Part shown: positions 1 to 6,377 of the stretch, piece by piece
Layout of the letters: each line of letters starts with the position of its first letter
Position numbering within the stretch: position 1 is the stretch's first letter
DNA from: Thiobacillus sp. UBA6918
GTDB lineage: Bacteria > Pseudomonadota > Gammaproteobacteria > Burkholderiales > Thiobacillaceae
Length of the DNA stretch: 10,832 bases
NCBI GenBank assembly: GCA_002450925.1
Contig: DKAU01000018.1
Coordinates: 7,923-18,754, forward strand
Direction: 5' to 3'
Program-made: the position numbers and the translations under genes
The notes under the pieces: model-generated
Told to the model about the DNA's origin: nothing
The model's input: the letters and a program-made list of their open reading frames with translations, nothing else
Databases searched by the model: none

Positions 1-92
1 CCGACAACGCCCGTCAACTGAGCAGGAACAGGGATGGTGGTGGGATCGACAAAAGACTTGAAACCGGCGAGTTTGATGGAGGTGAGACGCAA
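1..92 (-). CDS. smc: Chromosome partition protein Smc, N-terminal fragment (runs off left edge)
   Basis: Reading the minus strand from 92 gives a peptide that begins L/M-RLTSIKLAGFKSFVDP and continues to TGVVG at the edge. This matches the extreme N-terminus of bacterial Smc, just before the Walker A P-loop, which would lie outside the window. Smc is the ATPase of the condensin-like complex (with ScpA/ScpB) that compacts and segregates the chromosome in the cytoplasm. About 30 of the more than 1100 usual residues are present. The start codon is a TTG at 92-90: no ATG or GTG lies in frame just upstream, and an AGG (104-102 on the minus strand) sits 9 nt before the TTG as a Shine-Dalgarno sequence. 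It diverges from queF. Confidence 0.85.
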   Translation of the reverse strand, partial: MRLTSIKLAGFKSFVDPTTIPVPAQLTGVV

Positions 93-113
93 GGCTGAAT
101 TCCTACTTCTATA

Positions 114-119
114 TATAAT
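114..119 (+). promoter_or_regulatory. Possible -10 element for queF
   Basis: A perfect TATAAT lies in the smc-queF gap on the plus strand. No good -35 element is found 16-18 nt upstream and there is no extended -10 TGn, so the call is weak. If used, transcription would start near 126, only a few bases before the leader hairpin at 131. AT-rich divergent spacers produce such hexamers by chance. Confidence 0.3.
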
Positions 120-130
120 TGTCAAACTGT

Positions 131-163
131 CCGGCCTCTCCTCCGAGGCCGGTTCGATTTTTT
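131..163 (+). terminator. Hairpin plus U-tract in the queF leader (terminator or attenuator-like)
   Basis: CCGGCCTC (131-138) pairs perfectly with GAGGCCGG (145-152) around a 6-nt loop. Six T residues follow at 158-163 on the plus strand, which is the form of an intrinsic terminator. The flanking genes diverge (smc minus, queF plus), so no upstream plus-strand gene is visible for it to terminate. It lies about 22 nt before the queF start. It may end stray antisense transcripts from the smc side or act as a leader attenuator; I see no preQ1 aptamer beside it. Confidence 0.6.
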
Positions 164-185
164 CCCATTCTACTACGACCTGGCC

Positions 186-605
186 ATGCCCTCCTCACCC
201 TCGAAATCACTTGAAACATTCCCCAATCCCAAACCTGAGCGTGATTTTCATATCCACATGGAAGTACCTGAATTCACGTGCCTTTGCCCCAAGACCGGGC
301 AGCCGGACTTCGCCACGCTCTATCTGGATTACATTCCGGACAAGACCTGCGTCGAGCTGAAAAGCCTCAAGCTCTATATCTGGGGATTCCGGAACGAAGG
401 CCATTTCCATGAAGACGTAACCAACCGGATTCTGGATGACCTGATAAAGGCAACCAAGCCTCGGTTCATGCGGCTGACAGCCAAGTTCTATGTGCGTGGC
501 GGCATTTTTACCAATGTCGTGGCCGAACACCGCAAAAAGGGATGGAAACCGGTACCGCACGTCGAATTGACTCAATTCGAGTCACAGTCAAACACGCGTG
601 GCTGA
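186..605 (+). CDS. queF: NADPH-dependent 7-cyano-7-deazaguanine (preQ0) reductase, short type
   Basis: QueF reduces the nitrile of preQ0 to the amine of preQ1, using NADPH, in the cytoplasmic pathway to queuosine in tRNA. The 139-residue product carries the family signature ELKSLKLY (57-64). The segment LCPKTGQPDFA (33-43) holds the predicted nucleophile Cys34, which forms the thioimide, and the acid Asp41; Glu57 fits the conserved substrate-binding glutamate. The FHEDVTNRILDDL segment and the RGG (104-106) are also typical. The length fits the unimodular (YkvM-like) class, with a slightly long polar C-terminal tail. The ATG at 186 is chosen because MPSSPSKSLETFPNP resembles family N-termini; the next ATG (258) would remove it. 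No clear Shine-Dalgarno precedes it. The 3' end overlaps the FGGY kinase start by 8 nt. Confidence 0.94.
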   Translation: MPSSPSKSLETFPNPKPERDFHIHMEVPEFTCLCPKTGQPDFATLYLDYIPDKTCVELKSLKLYIWGFRNEGHFHEDVTNRILDDLIKATKPRFMRLTAKFYVRGGIFTNVVAEHRKKGWKPVPHVELTQFESQSNTRG

Positions 606-1836
606 ATACTATCTGGGCCTGGATTTCGGCACCTCAGGCGCACGTGCCTGTGTGCTGAGTCAGGGTGAAGAGCCTGTTTTTGAAATCCGGGCAGGCTTTG
701 ATGATCCCTCCAGTCCCGTGCAATGGCGTGAGGCCTTGTTTGGACTGCTCGCCCAGCTTCCCACCGAGATACGAGCACAACTTGCTTCACTGGCCATCGA
801 CGGTACTTCCGGCACATTGTTCGTCACCGATGGCGATCTGGAGCCTGCCAGCCCGGTTCTTCTTTACAATGATGGACGAGCGGTTGCCGAAGCCAGGGAA
901 ATTGCCAACCCCCGGTTCGGCCCAACGTCCGGCCTCGCCAAGCGGCTCTGGTTAGCCAGGCATTTTCCTGATGCGGCCTATTGTTTTCATCAGGCCGACT
1001 GGCTCGCGGCGCTCTTGACCGGCAAGGCCGGTATCACTGACTACCACAATGTCCTGAAATCCGGCTTTGACGTTGAAACCATGACCTGGCCTGACTGGGT
1101 TAAGCTTTTGCCAGGAAGCAAATGGCAGCAAAAGGTGCTGGTTCCTGGAGATACGATCGGGGTCATTGATCCTGCCTCTGCCAAGCAGCTTGGCATTAAT
1201 CCTTCCTGTCATGTTCGGGCCGGCACCACCGACAGCATTGCCGCCTTCATGGCAGCGAATGTCATGGAAGCCGGGGAAGCCGTGACTTCTCTCGGTACGA
1301 CCATGGTTCTGAAACTGCTGTCAGAAACACGGGTGGACGATGCAGACAGCGGCGTGTACTCCCACCGCTACGGCAGACTTTGGCTGGCGGGTGGGGCCAG
1401 TAACACGGGCGGCGGTGTGTTGAAGCAGTTTTTCAGTGATGATGAGCTTGCCCGGTTATCCGCCATGATTGATCCAAACCAACCCAGCGGTCTTGATTAT
1501 TATCCCCTGCCCCGGCCGGGCGAACGTTTCCCGATCAACAACCCCAAGCTTGCGCCACGCATGGAACCGCGGCCTTACGATGATGGCAAATTCTTAAAAG
1601 GATTGTTGGAAGGAATGGCACGAATCGAGGCACAGGGTTATGTCAGGCTTGCCGAGTTGGGGGCTACTCCACTAAAAAAAGTAATCACGGTTGGGGGCGG
1701 TGCCAAAAATGAGGCCTGGCGGCAGATACGACAAGCCTTTCTGGGTGTGCCTGTTGGAATTGCGAGGTATACGGAGGCCGCTCATGGCGCAGCCAGGCTC
1801 GCGCGATCAGCAACGTCCATATTGGCTATCGTCTGA
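598..1836 (+). CDS. FGGY-family carbohydrate kinase, probably D-ribulose kinase-like
   Basis: A 412-residue sugar kinase of the FGGY fold (actin-like ATPase), cytoplasmic. The N-terminal GLDFGTSGAR (7-16) holds the ATP-binding phosphate-1 motif with Asp9 and Thr12. SLAIDGTSGT (64-73) follows, then LLYNDGRA, and GTTDS (209-213) with Asp212 in the place of the catalytic base. A late VGGGAKNEAWRQ motif is the adenosine loop. The wording and length match the plant XK-1/cyanobacterial group shown to phosphorylate D-ribulose better than true xylulokinases, so D-ribulose to ribulose 5-phosphate is the favoured reaction; this is inference, and D-xylulose remains possible. The start is GTG, inside the end of queF, with no clear ribosome site of its own, suggesting translational coupling. 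No pentose transporter or isomerase adjoins it. Confidence 0.8.
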   Translation: MAEYYLGLDFGTSGARACVLSQGEEPVFEIRAGFDDPSSPVQWREALFGLLAQLPTEIRAQLASLAIDGTSGTLFVTDGDLEPASPVLLYNDGRAVAEAREIANPRFGPTSGLAKRLWLARHFPDAAYCFHQADWLAALLTGKAGITDYHNVLKSGFDVETMTWPDWVKLLPGSKWQQKVLVPGDTIGVIDPASAKQLGINPSCHVRAGTTDSIAAFMAANVMEAGEAVTSLGTTMVLKLLSETRVDDADSGVYSHRYGRLWLAGGASNTGGGVLKQFFSDDELARLSAMIDPNQPSGLDYYPLPRPGERFPINNPKLAPRMEPRPYDDGKFLKGLLEGMARIEAQGYVRLAELGATPLKKVITVGGGAKNEAWRQIRQAFLGVPVGIARYTEAAHGAARLARSATSILAIV

Positions 1837-1872
1837 TTACCGCTGATTTTTGCTGAGTTCAAGCAATCAACC

Positions 1873-1900
1873 GTGACGCAATTCAATTTATGACCATAAT
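1873..1900 (+). promoter_or_regulatory. Candidate sigma-70 promoter of the kinase/regulator operon
   Basis: GTGACG (1873-1878, four of six matches to TTGACA) and CATAAT (1895-1900, five of six to TATAAT) are separated by 16 nt. They lie in the 94-nt gap before the sensor kinase, giving a predicted start near 1907 and a leader of about 24 nt. An imperfect inverted repeat, TGAC-N10-GTCA (1891-1908), covers the -10 and could be an operator. I see no terminator for the upstream gene in this gap. Confidence 0.35.
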
Positions 1901-1930
1901 TAAAGTCATGACCCATCAGACTCATACAGA

Positions 1931-4189
1931 GTGAACAAGAACAAAACGCCACCAGTCAAAGCAGTATGTACGCCCGGCACAACAATAAAGCTGGGGGAAA
2001 TTGACACCTGCCTGTTCGATCTGGCGTTCGAGCCCATCATGATTCGTGAGTTCAGTGGCGAAATAAGCTACTGGAACCGTGGCGCGGTCGAACTGTACGG
2101 ATACGGCAACAGCGAAGCGATCGGAGCAGTCAGCCACGATTTGCTCAAAACCGTTTTTTCAATCCCACGCCAGGAATTTGAAGACAAACTCCTTGATAAG
2201 GGAACATGGATCGGTGAACTGATCCATACAGCCAAGGACGGTCAAAAAGTCATTGTCGAGAGCCGGCACCAGCTCTTTGAACTTGAGGATGGAAAAAAGC
2301 TGGTTCTGGAAACCAACCGGGACATTACCGTCCGCGAAACCCAGTACCGCAGCCTTTTCAAGGGCATGCAGGAAGGCGCGGGCTTCTGCAGAATGCTCTA
2401 CGATGTCCAAGGTCATCCTGCCGACTGGATATATCTTGACGTCAATCCGGCCCTTGAAAAAATACTGGGCAACTTCGACATGATTGGGCAACGGAACAGC
2501 GAGCTGTTTCCGGGCATGAATGAATCCAATCCTGAACTGTTAGCGATGTTGGGGCGTGTGGCCAAAACCGGCATGTCCGACGCCCTCGAAGGCTATCTGA
2601 ATGGGCCGGACATTTGGGTCTATCTCTCGGCCTTCAGCCCAGCCCGGGATCATTTCATCGTACTAAGCAAAAACATCAGCGATCGCAAGCAAGCCGATAT
2701 CGAGTTGAGAAGCATCAAGGCACGCCTTGAGCACCTTCTGACCGCAGGACCGGCAGTCATTTACGCCTGCAAGCCGGAAGGCGATTTTGGTGCCACTTTC
2801 ATCAGCAACAACATATCGCGCCAACTGGGCTATACCCCCGAGGATTTCGTCGATCACAGCGGTTTTTGGACCGAGCACATCCATCCGGATGATGCAGCAC
2901 GTGTGTTTTCCGAGTTGCCCAAGCTTTTCGAAACAGGCCGCCACACGCTTGAATACCGTTTCATGCACAAAAACGGGACCTATCGCTGGATGCTGGATGA
3001 ATTGCGCCTTGTACAAGACGCGGATGGGAAGCCACTGGAAATCATCGGTGCCTGGCATGACATAACCGAAATCAAGTTTGCCGAGGAGGAATTACACAAA
3101 GGCGAGCAGAGCCTGAGACTTTCACTGGATGCTGCCAGAATGGGCATGTGGGACTGGAACCTTTCCACGGATGCGCTTTGGTGGGACGAACGGGAGCACG
3201 AACTATTTGGCATCCCGGTCGGAGAGTTTTCCGGATTTGCAACACAGGGTTTCGAAAGAATGCACCCGGATGACAGAGAAGAAGTGAAAAAGGCAGTAAT
3301 GGATGCGGTTTCCAGAAGAGGCTTGTTTGAAGCGGAGTTTCGCGTGATCCATCCGGATGGAAGCATTCGTTGGCTGGCCGGGCGCGGCCAAATGGTTGCC
3401 GCTGGGGCGAATCGGATGATGGGCGTGAATTACGATATCACCGGGCTCAAACAGGCTGAACTAGAACGCGACAAATACACCCGCATGGAAAATCTGGCGC
3501 AGATGCACCGCCTGCAGATTGCCGGCGAATTTGCTGCCCTGCTTGCCCACCGGCTCAACCAGCCGCTTACCGCAATACGCAGTTTTGCCGAGGCCGGAAT
3601 TGCCCGTTTGCGTCGGGGAAAACTTGACCCAATCGAGATGCGCGAGACCCTTAATGATGTGGTGGCGCAGTCCGAACGCGCAGCAGGATCGATCCGTGAT
3701 TTGCGAAAATTCCTGGCGCGTCAGCCTCAGGAAATGATGATGGGTGACATCAATGCGGAGGTGAATGCCGCTTGCGCGCTGATGGACGTGCTGGCGCACG
3801 GACGCAAAATCAAGCTCAGGACAGATCTTGCCAAGGATTTGCCCCTGGTTTCCATGCGGTCATCGCAAATAGAGCAGATCATCGTCAACCTGGTCGAAAA
3901 CGCCATGGATGCGATCAACCATACCGTTCCCAATGGTGGAACGATAGAAATCGGCACCCGGCTGGATGAAAACTCAGGCGAGATCGTCATCAGCATTCAG
4001 GACAGCGGCCCCGGTTTGGATGACAAGACTGTGGGTTTGGTTTTTGACCCCCTCTACACCACCAAGATGAATGGCATCGGTATGGGGCTGGCAATCAGCC
4101 GTTCCATAATTGCCGACCACGGCGGGCGCATCTGGGCAGAACCCGGTCCGGGTGGGCACTTCTTCTTCACTTTACCGGTGCAGAAATGA
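1931..4189 (+). CDS. Soluble multi-PAS sensor histidine kinase (FixL-like class)
   Basis: A 752-residue cytoplasmic kinase with no membrane segment. Four PAS domains lie at roughly 28-134, 138-255, 266-382 and 394-509; the last two are the PAS_3 type with IHPDD/MHPDD and RWM/RWL motifs. A dimerisation/phosphoacceptor domain follows with His540 in LAHRLNQPLTAI. The ATPase domain has the N box (Asn653, Asn657), DSGPG (691-695), an FDPLYTTK F box and GMGLAISRSI. The HxLNQPLTAI pattern is that of kinases that phosphorylate FixJ-type regulators, and such a gene overlaps the end by 4 nt (ATGA). Odd points: Arg541 replaces the usual Glu after the histidine, and the F box reads PLY where PFF is usual. 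No haem-PAS histidine signature was recognised, so the ligand is unknown. The start is GTG with a weak ribosome site; the next in-frame Met lies inside PAS1. Confidence 0.93.
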   Translation: MNKNKTPPVKAVCTPGTTIKLGEIDTCLFDLAFEPIMIREFSGEISYWNRGAVELYGYGNSEAIGAVSHDLLKTVFSIPRQEFEDKLLDKGTWIGELIHTAKDGQKVIVESRHQLFELEDGKKLVLETNRDITVRETQYRSLFKGMQEGAGFCRMLYDVQGHPADWIYLDVNPALEKILGNFDMIGQRNSELFPGMNESNPELLAMLGRVAKTGMSDALEGYLNGPDIWVYLSAFSPARDHFIVLSKNISDRKQADIELRSIKARLEHLLTAGPAVIYACKPEGDFGATFISNNISRQLGYTPEDFVDHSGFWTEHIHPDDAARVFSELPKLFETGRHTLEYRFMHKNGTYRWMLDELRLVQDADGKPLEIIGAWHDITEIKFAEEELHKGEQSLRLSLDAARMGMWDWNLSTDALWWDEREHELFGIPVGEFSGFATQGFERMHPDDREEVKKAVMDAVSRRGLFEAEFRVIHPDGSIRWLAGRGQMVAAGANRMMGVNYDITGLKQAELERDKYTRMENLAQMHRLQIAGEFAALLAHRLNQPLTAIRSFAEAGIARLRRGKLDPIEMRETLNDVVAQSERAAGSIRDLRKFLARQPQEMMMGDINAEVNAACALMDVLAHGRKIKLRTDLAKDLPLVSMRSSQIEQIIVNLVENAMDAINHTVPNGGTIEIGTRLDENSGEIVISIQDSGPGLDDKTVGLVFDPLYTTKMNGIGMGLAISRSIIADHGGRIWAEPGPGGHFFFTLPVQK

Positions 4190-4797
4190 ACGGGACTGTT
4201 TATATAGTCGATGATGACAAGGATGTGTTGCGAAGCCTGGCCGCAGTGCTTGAAGCAGAAGATTTTGAAGTAAAAGCGCTTGATTCAGGAAAGGCCTTGC
4301 TTGAAACCTGCGACCCCAATTCGGCTTGTTGTCTGGTGCTGGATGTTCGTATGCCGGAAATGGACGGACTTCAGGTTCAGGAAGAACTCAATCGGCGCGG
4401 TGTAAAAATTCCTGTCATTTTCCTTACCGGTCATGGGGATGTTCCAATGTCGGTAAAAGCCATGAAGGCCGGGGCTTTTGATTTTCTGCAAAAGCCGGTC
4501 GCCGCCGACACGCTCATCGCTCGGGTATACAGCGCTTTGCATGAGAGCCAACGGAACCGTAAAAAACTTGAAGAAACGGTTGACGCTCGGGAACGCCTCA
4601 GCCGCCTCAGTTTGCGTGAGGAAGAGGTGCTGACCATACTGCTGGAAGGCAAGACCAACAAGGAAGCGGCAAAGGTTCTGGATCTCAGCCCGCGTACAGT
4701 AGAAATCCATCGCAAAAACATTCTTGCCAAGTCCGGATGCAAAAGCCTGATCGAGGTTGGAAACCTCTACCACGTTGCCGATGGGCACGGTGAGTAG
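4186..4797 (+). CDS. FixJ/LuxR-type two-component response regulator
   Basis: A 203-residue DNA-binding response regulator. The receiver domain (about 1-118) begins VYIVDDD with the acidic pocket at Asp9-Asp11, the phosphoacceptor Asp53 in VLDVRMPEMDG, Thr81 in FLTGHGDVPMSVKAM, and Lys103 in FLQKP, all intact. A LuxR-type helix-turn-helix occupies about 137-190 (LSLREEEVLTILLEGKTNKE, then LSPRTVEIHRKNI). This order and the GHGDVPMSVKAMKAGA string are hallmarks of the FixJ/StyR/TodT group. It is almost certainly the partner of the kinase whose stop codon overlaps its ATG (ATGA). Such proteins dimerise on phosphorylation and usually activate sigma-70 promoters. Likely targets include the promoter just downstream, where a TACGTA palindrome is found. 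Confidence 0.94.
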   Translation: MNGTVYIVDDDKDVLRSLAAVLEAEDFEVKALDSGKALLETCDPNSACCLVLDVRMPEMDGLQVQEELNRRGVKIPVIFLTGHGDVPMSVKAMKAGAFDFLQKPVAADTLIARVYSALHESQRNRKKLEETVDARERLSRLSLREEEVLTILLEGKTNKEAAKVLDLSPRTVEIHRKNILAKSGCKSLIEVGNLYHVADGHGE

Positions 4798-4836
4798 AAA
4801 AGTCTGAGACTCGTTGGCATTAGCCTCTCTTCAGTA

Positions 4837-4850
4837 TTAGTACGTATATA
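4837..4850. promoter_or_regulatory. Candidate operator (TACGTA palindrome) upstream of the PAS/GGDEF genes
   Basis: The perfect 6-bp palindrome TACGTA (4841-4846) sits in the 153-nt gap after the response regulator, within TTAGTACGTATATA, followed by CCCATCC. FixJ-family regulators recognise sequences related to GTA-rich half-sites, so this is a plausible binding site for the protein encoded immediately upstream, placed to activate the PAS and PAS-GGDEF genes. It is the only TACGTA I found outside a gene in the window (one other lies inside dapC). No convincing -35/-10 pair was seen downstream, consistent with an activator-dependent promoter, but that is inference. Confidence 0.35.
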
Positions 4851-4950
4851 CCCATCCAGCATAAGCCATTACCTTTGGTATCGGGATGTCACTGTCTGAT
4901 TATCAATGGACAGGATATTTAAAGAGACAAAACGAAACCGCGGAGAAAAG

Positions 4951-5328
4951 ATGCCAAGAAAACCGGTTAACCCATCCAGGAAACTCCACAGTCAACAACC
5001 TATTTATACGCCCTACACGGCGCTGACTCTTGATGAAAGCTGCCTGATCAATACATACGGTGAAGCGGCATCCAACCTCTTCGGGTTCCATGAAAATGAC
5101 ATGCTTGGAAAACCCATTGGAAGGATTCTGCCTGCCTTGAGTGCAAAACTTGAAGACATGATTGAGAAGACTGCCTCCCCTATTCGCTTGCAAGAAGTGC
5201 ACATGCAGGCAACACATGCAGATGGCAAGACATTTCCCGTATCCGTTGCCATTCGCCAGGATTACCAGCAAGGCTGTTGCCGGCATTTGGTTCTGGTGCG
5301 TAATCTGCAAGAACGTCCAAAAGCCTGA
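4951..5328 (+). CDS. Stand-alone single-PAS-domain protein
   Basis: A small cytoplasmic protein of 125 residues that is almost entirely one PAS domain. It begins YTALTLDESCLINTYGEAAS, then LFGF with NDMLGKPIGRILP, then HADGKTFPVSVAI and a closing LVLVRNLQERPKA strand and linker. No output domain follows. The start at 4951 is preferred over an in-frame ATG at 4906, because GGAG (4942-4945) sits 5 nt before it, whereas the upstream ATG has no ribosome site; the longer form would add 15 basic residues. It lies 14 nt before the PAS-GGDEF gene and is probably co-transcribed with it. It may modulate that cyclase or the upstream kinase by PAS-PAS contacts; this is inferred from position only. No conserved cofactor residue (flavin Cys motif or haem His) was recognised. 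Confidence 0.8.
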   Translation: MPRKPVNPSRKLHSQQPIYTPYTALTLDESCLINTYGEAASNLFGFHENDMLGKPIGRILPALSAKLEDMIEKTASPIRLQEVHMQATHADGKTFPVSVAIRQDYQQGCCRHLVLVRNLQERPKA

Positions 5329-5342
5329 GTTTCACTTGGACC

Positions 5343-6332
5343 ATGCGCAACCTTAACCGCAGTGCCTATACCTACCGCCGCTTCCGTTCTCAAAACAAGG
5401 CAAAAAACGAGGCGGCCAGGGAAAGCATCGGCACCCAGCCTGCAGAAGAAGACGCTTCACTTTCTTCAAATCTCAATCCTGTTCCGGAAAAAGAATGGCT
5501 TGAGGTCTATTTTGGCGCCTTGCCATACGGTGCTGTACTTGTCGGCAAGAAAGGTGAAGTGCTTTTTGCCAACGCCGCCTTTGGGAGAATTTGCGCCTGC
5601 GACATCGAAGCGCCGGGATTTCTTGGCATGGATGTTCAGCACCTTCTCTCAAAACTTGGCGTGTCGCCAGAGAATATGGACAGCGCTTTCCCTCCGGCAG
5701 AATTCAGAACGACTGACGGGCGTGTCATAGACTGCAGCGCACATCCCCTTTTTCACAAAAGTCCAAAATCTTCGTCTTCTACTGAGCTTTGGCTGTTCAA
5801 GGATGTTTCGGAAGACCGCGCTGCGGCGGATCAGCTTGTTTACCTTGCCGAACACGACATGCTGACAGGCCTTTTCAACCGGCATCGGTTCCATGAAGAG
5901 CTTTTGCACCAGATGAAAGTTGCCGGTCGGCAAAAAACCGAACTGGCACTTTTATATATTGATCTGGATAACTTCAAGATGATCAACGACAAGATGGGGC
6001 ACCGCGCTGGCGACGAGCTCTTGAAGAAGGTTGCGATTGCCCTTTCTGCGAGGGTGCGAAGCAACGAGTTCCTGGCACGCCTTGGCGGGGATGAGTTTGC
6101 GATCCTGGTTCCTGCAGCAAACGACCTTGCTGTGCGAAGTCTCTACAAGCGCATACAAACGGCTATTGAGGACATCCCTTTTGAATATCCTCATGGAGTG
6201 AAAATCGGCTGCAGTATTGGTTCTGCTAAATACCCCTCTGATACCACAAACGAAAAAGAACTGATGGCCAGGGCAGACGCAAAGATGTACGAAACAAAAC
6301 CATCACGCCGCAAAAAACAGGCAACGTCATAA
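5343..6332 (+). CDS. PAS-GGDEF diguanylate cyclase
   Basis: A 329-residue protein without membrane segments. A polar, probably flexible N-terminus (1-50) precedes a PAS domain (about 52-158) and a GGDEF domain (about 167-322). The latter has AEHDMLTGLFNRHRF, the metal-binding Asp207 and Asn210 in YIDLDNFKMIND, and an intact active-site GGDEF at 248-252, so synthesis of c-di-GMP from two GTP is expected. The inhibitory I-site, normally RxxD five residues before GGDEF, reads RSNE (239-242), so product inhibition may be weak or absent. The C-terminus ends ADAKMYETKPSRRKK, a variant of the usual ADxAMYxAK ending. It follows the single-PAS gene by 14 nt and probably shares its promoter, which may be controlled by the FixJ-like regulator. 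Confidence 0.92.
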   Translation: MRNLNRSAYTYRRFRSQNKAKNEAARESIGTQPAEEDASLSSNLNPVPEKEWLEVYFGALPYGAVLVGKKGEVLFANAAFGRICACDIEAPGFLGMDVQHLLSKLGVSPENMDSAFPPAEFRTTDGRVIDCSAHPLFHKSPKSSSSTELWLFKDVSEDRAAADQLVYLAEHDMLTGLFNRHRFHEELLHQMKVAGRQKTELALLYIDLDNFKMINDKMGHRAGDELLKKVAIALSARVRSNEFLARLGGDEFAILVPAANDLAVRSLYKRIQTAIEDIPFEYPHGVKIGCSIGSAKYPSDTTNEKELMARADAKMYETKPSRRKKQATS

Positions 6333-6353
6333 AAAAGGGCTGCCTTGCAGCCC
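6331..6353 (-). terminator. Intrinsic terminator of the hpf end, between convergent genes
   Basis: GGGCTGC (6337-6343) and GCAGCCC (6347-6353) form a perfect 7-bp stem with a 3-nt loop. On the minus strand the hairpin is followed by six T (6336-6331), a good intrinsic terminator 25 nt after the hpf-like stop codon. On the plus strand the tail is TCTTCTC, so it may also weakly stop transcription from the GGDEF gene, whose stop codon (6330-6332) overlaps the U-tract. Confidence 0.82.
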
Positions 6354-6377
6354 TCTTCTCCCGGATTTGGCGTTTGC

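Noticed and set aside
120..125. Perfect TTGACA on the minus strand as an smc -35
   Set aside because: No -10 element lies 16-18 nt downstream, and the predicted start would fall at or inside the smc start codon.
60..186. preQ1 riboswitch upstream of queF
   Set aside because: The hairpin lacks the A-rich tail and pseudoknot pattern of preQ1-I, and I found nothing like preQ1-II or III. Only a terminator-like stem is supported.
34..360. Open frame of 108 codons on the plus strand at the left edge
   Set aside because: It crosses the antisense of the smc start, the leader hairpin and the queF start in another frame; the composition looks random and there is no family resemblance.
1839..1857. GCTGA repeats around a T-run after the sugar kinase gene as a terminator
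   Set aside because: The copies are direct repeats, not inverted, so they cannot form a hairpin.
1931..4189. Haem-based oxygen sensing by the kinase (true FixL)
   Set aside because: None of the four PAS domains shows the FixL haem-ligand context I would expect. Only the kinase core resembles FixL.
4285..4788. 167-codon open frame antisense to the response regulator
   Set aside because: The sense strand encodes a complete FixJ-like protein; the antisense product shows no domain.
4851..4979. Repeated CCCATCCAG at 4851 and 4971
   Set aside because: Two 9-mers, one of them inside a coding region, with no extended similarity; most likely chance.
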